The notes under the pieces: model-generated | Told to the model about the DNA's origin: nothing | The model's input: only the letters and a program-made list of their open reading frames with translations | Databases searched by the model: none | Part shown: positions 5,228 to 5,378 of the stretch, in pieces | Layout of the letters: each line of letters begins with the position of its first letter | How positions within the stretch are numbered: the stretch's first letter is position 1 | Position numbers and translations under genes: made by a program | From: Dehalococcoidia bacterium | GTDB taxonomy: Bacteria > Chloroflexota > Dehalococcoidia > SZUA-161 > SpSt-899 | NCBI GenBank assembly: GCA_023271485.1 | Contig: JALPXT010000082.1 | Location: 1 to 5,378, forward strand | Length of the DNA stretch: 5,378 bases | Reading direction: 5' to 3'

Positions 5228-5378
5228 GAGCTTCTTAATACATCAGTAAAGACTAGGCTAGAGAGCCGCAAAATAACTATACCAGGAATTTCAAAAACTC
5301 CTATGCCTCGTAAAAGGGCGAAGCCCCTTTAAAAGCCCAGGACATGACCGCTTTAGGGGGTTTCAGGGAGAGAATCCC
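5228..5378. other. Right flank, no gene seen
   Basis: Between the candidate transposase promoter and the window end there is no coding frame I can support. The stretch holds the hairpin at 5313-5330 and probably the element's transposase-proximal end. 5346-5378 has runs of G on the + strand and may already be host DNA or another repeat. Confidence 0.4.
5313..5330. terminator. Possible bidirectional terminator hairpin upstream of the IS
   Basis: AAAGGGC-GAA-GCCCCTTT (5313-5330) forms a 7-bp stem with one bulged C and a tight three-base loop; CGAAG-type loops are unusually stable. Read on the - strand the G+C stem is followed by TTTT, and on the + strand by TTT. It would shield the transposase from read-through coming from the right. 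The T-runs are short, so termination is not certain. Confidence 0.35.

Larger units (their letters stand above)
3351..5345 (-). mobile_element. IS110-family insertion element (ends approximate)
   Basis: The transposase gene with its short 5' flank and a long non-coding 3' flank that holds the structured region makes an IS1111-like layout. The family has no conventional terminal inverted repeats, so ends are hard to read. The best candidate is a short inverted motif pair: ATGTCCAGGCATAGAG at 3351-3366, and on the other strand ATGTCC (5340-5345) followed after about 31 bases by AGGCATAGGAG (5298-5308). The core surely includes 3450-5160; the outer limits given here could be wrong by 100 bases or more. 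No second copy is visible in the window. Confidence 0.5.

Noticed and set aside
1841..5289. Shared 12-mer TATACCAGGAAT at 1841-1852 and 5278-5289
   Set aside because: About one chance 12-base repeat is expected in a window of this size, and the flanks do not match.
5161..5345. Bridge RNA in the 5' flank of the transposase (IS110-subgroup layout)
   Set aside because: The flank shows only small separate hairpins, and the candidate promoter starts transcription near 5192; the 3' flank has far stronger structure. Not excluded, only less supported.

Overview
The window comes from a bacterial chromosome or contig of moderately high GC with frequent GTG starts and purine-rich ribosome binding sites. 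It holds no rRNA, tRNA or lineage marker, so I cannot name the organism. The repeat-rich spacer and the IS110 element would suit an environmental genome such as a Chloroflexi or similar lineage, but that is only an impression.

Left part (1-3089, + strand): the 3' part of an ABC transporter operon. An ATP-binding subunit of the LolD/MacB type is cut by the window edge and overlaps by 14 bases an FtsX/MacB-type permease (616-1824). A second, tandem copy of that permease follows (1882-3089). Between the two permeases lies a short scar of the ATPase gene's 3' end, so the duplicated unit was ATPase tail plus permease. The second copy has lost one base near 2926-2934 and stops at 2937. The rest of its reading frame, including the last membrane helix, survives out of frame and has changed almost only at silent positions. 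In such systems the ATPase dimer drives two membrane permeases that handle lipoproteins, lipids or exported substrates; two diverging permease genes could have been evolving into a heterodimer.

Middle part (3090-3735): no convincing gene. It carries a GGTTC-rich repeat with a perfect 14-bp inverted repeat, a short 9-mer tandem repeat, and a strongly self-complementary region (3450-3712) whose nested helices look like a structured RNA of about 260 nt.

Right part (3736-5378, - strand): an IS110-family transposase (DEDD plus Tnp_20 serine domains) with a good ribosome binding site and a plausible promoter. The structured region begins only 23 bases after the transposase stop, where IS1111-type members of this family encode their guide (bridge) RNA. 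The most interesting proposal here is therefore a transposase plus candidate bridge RNA pair. The transposase has Glu where the first catalytic Asp is expected. The element ends are not certain; a weak inverted motif pair near 3351 and 5345 is the best candidate.
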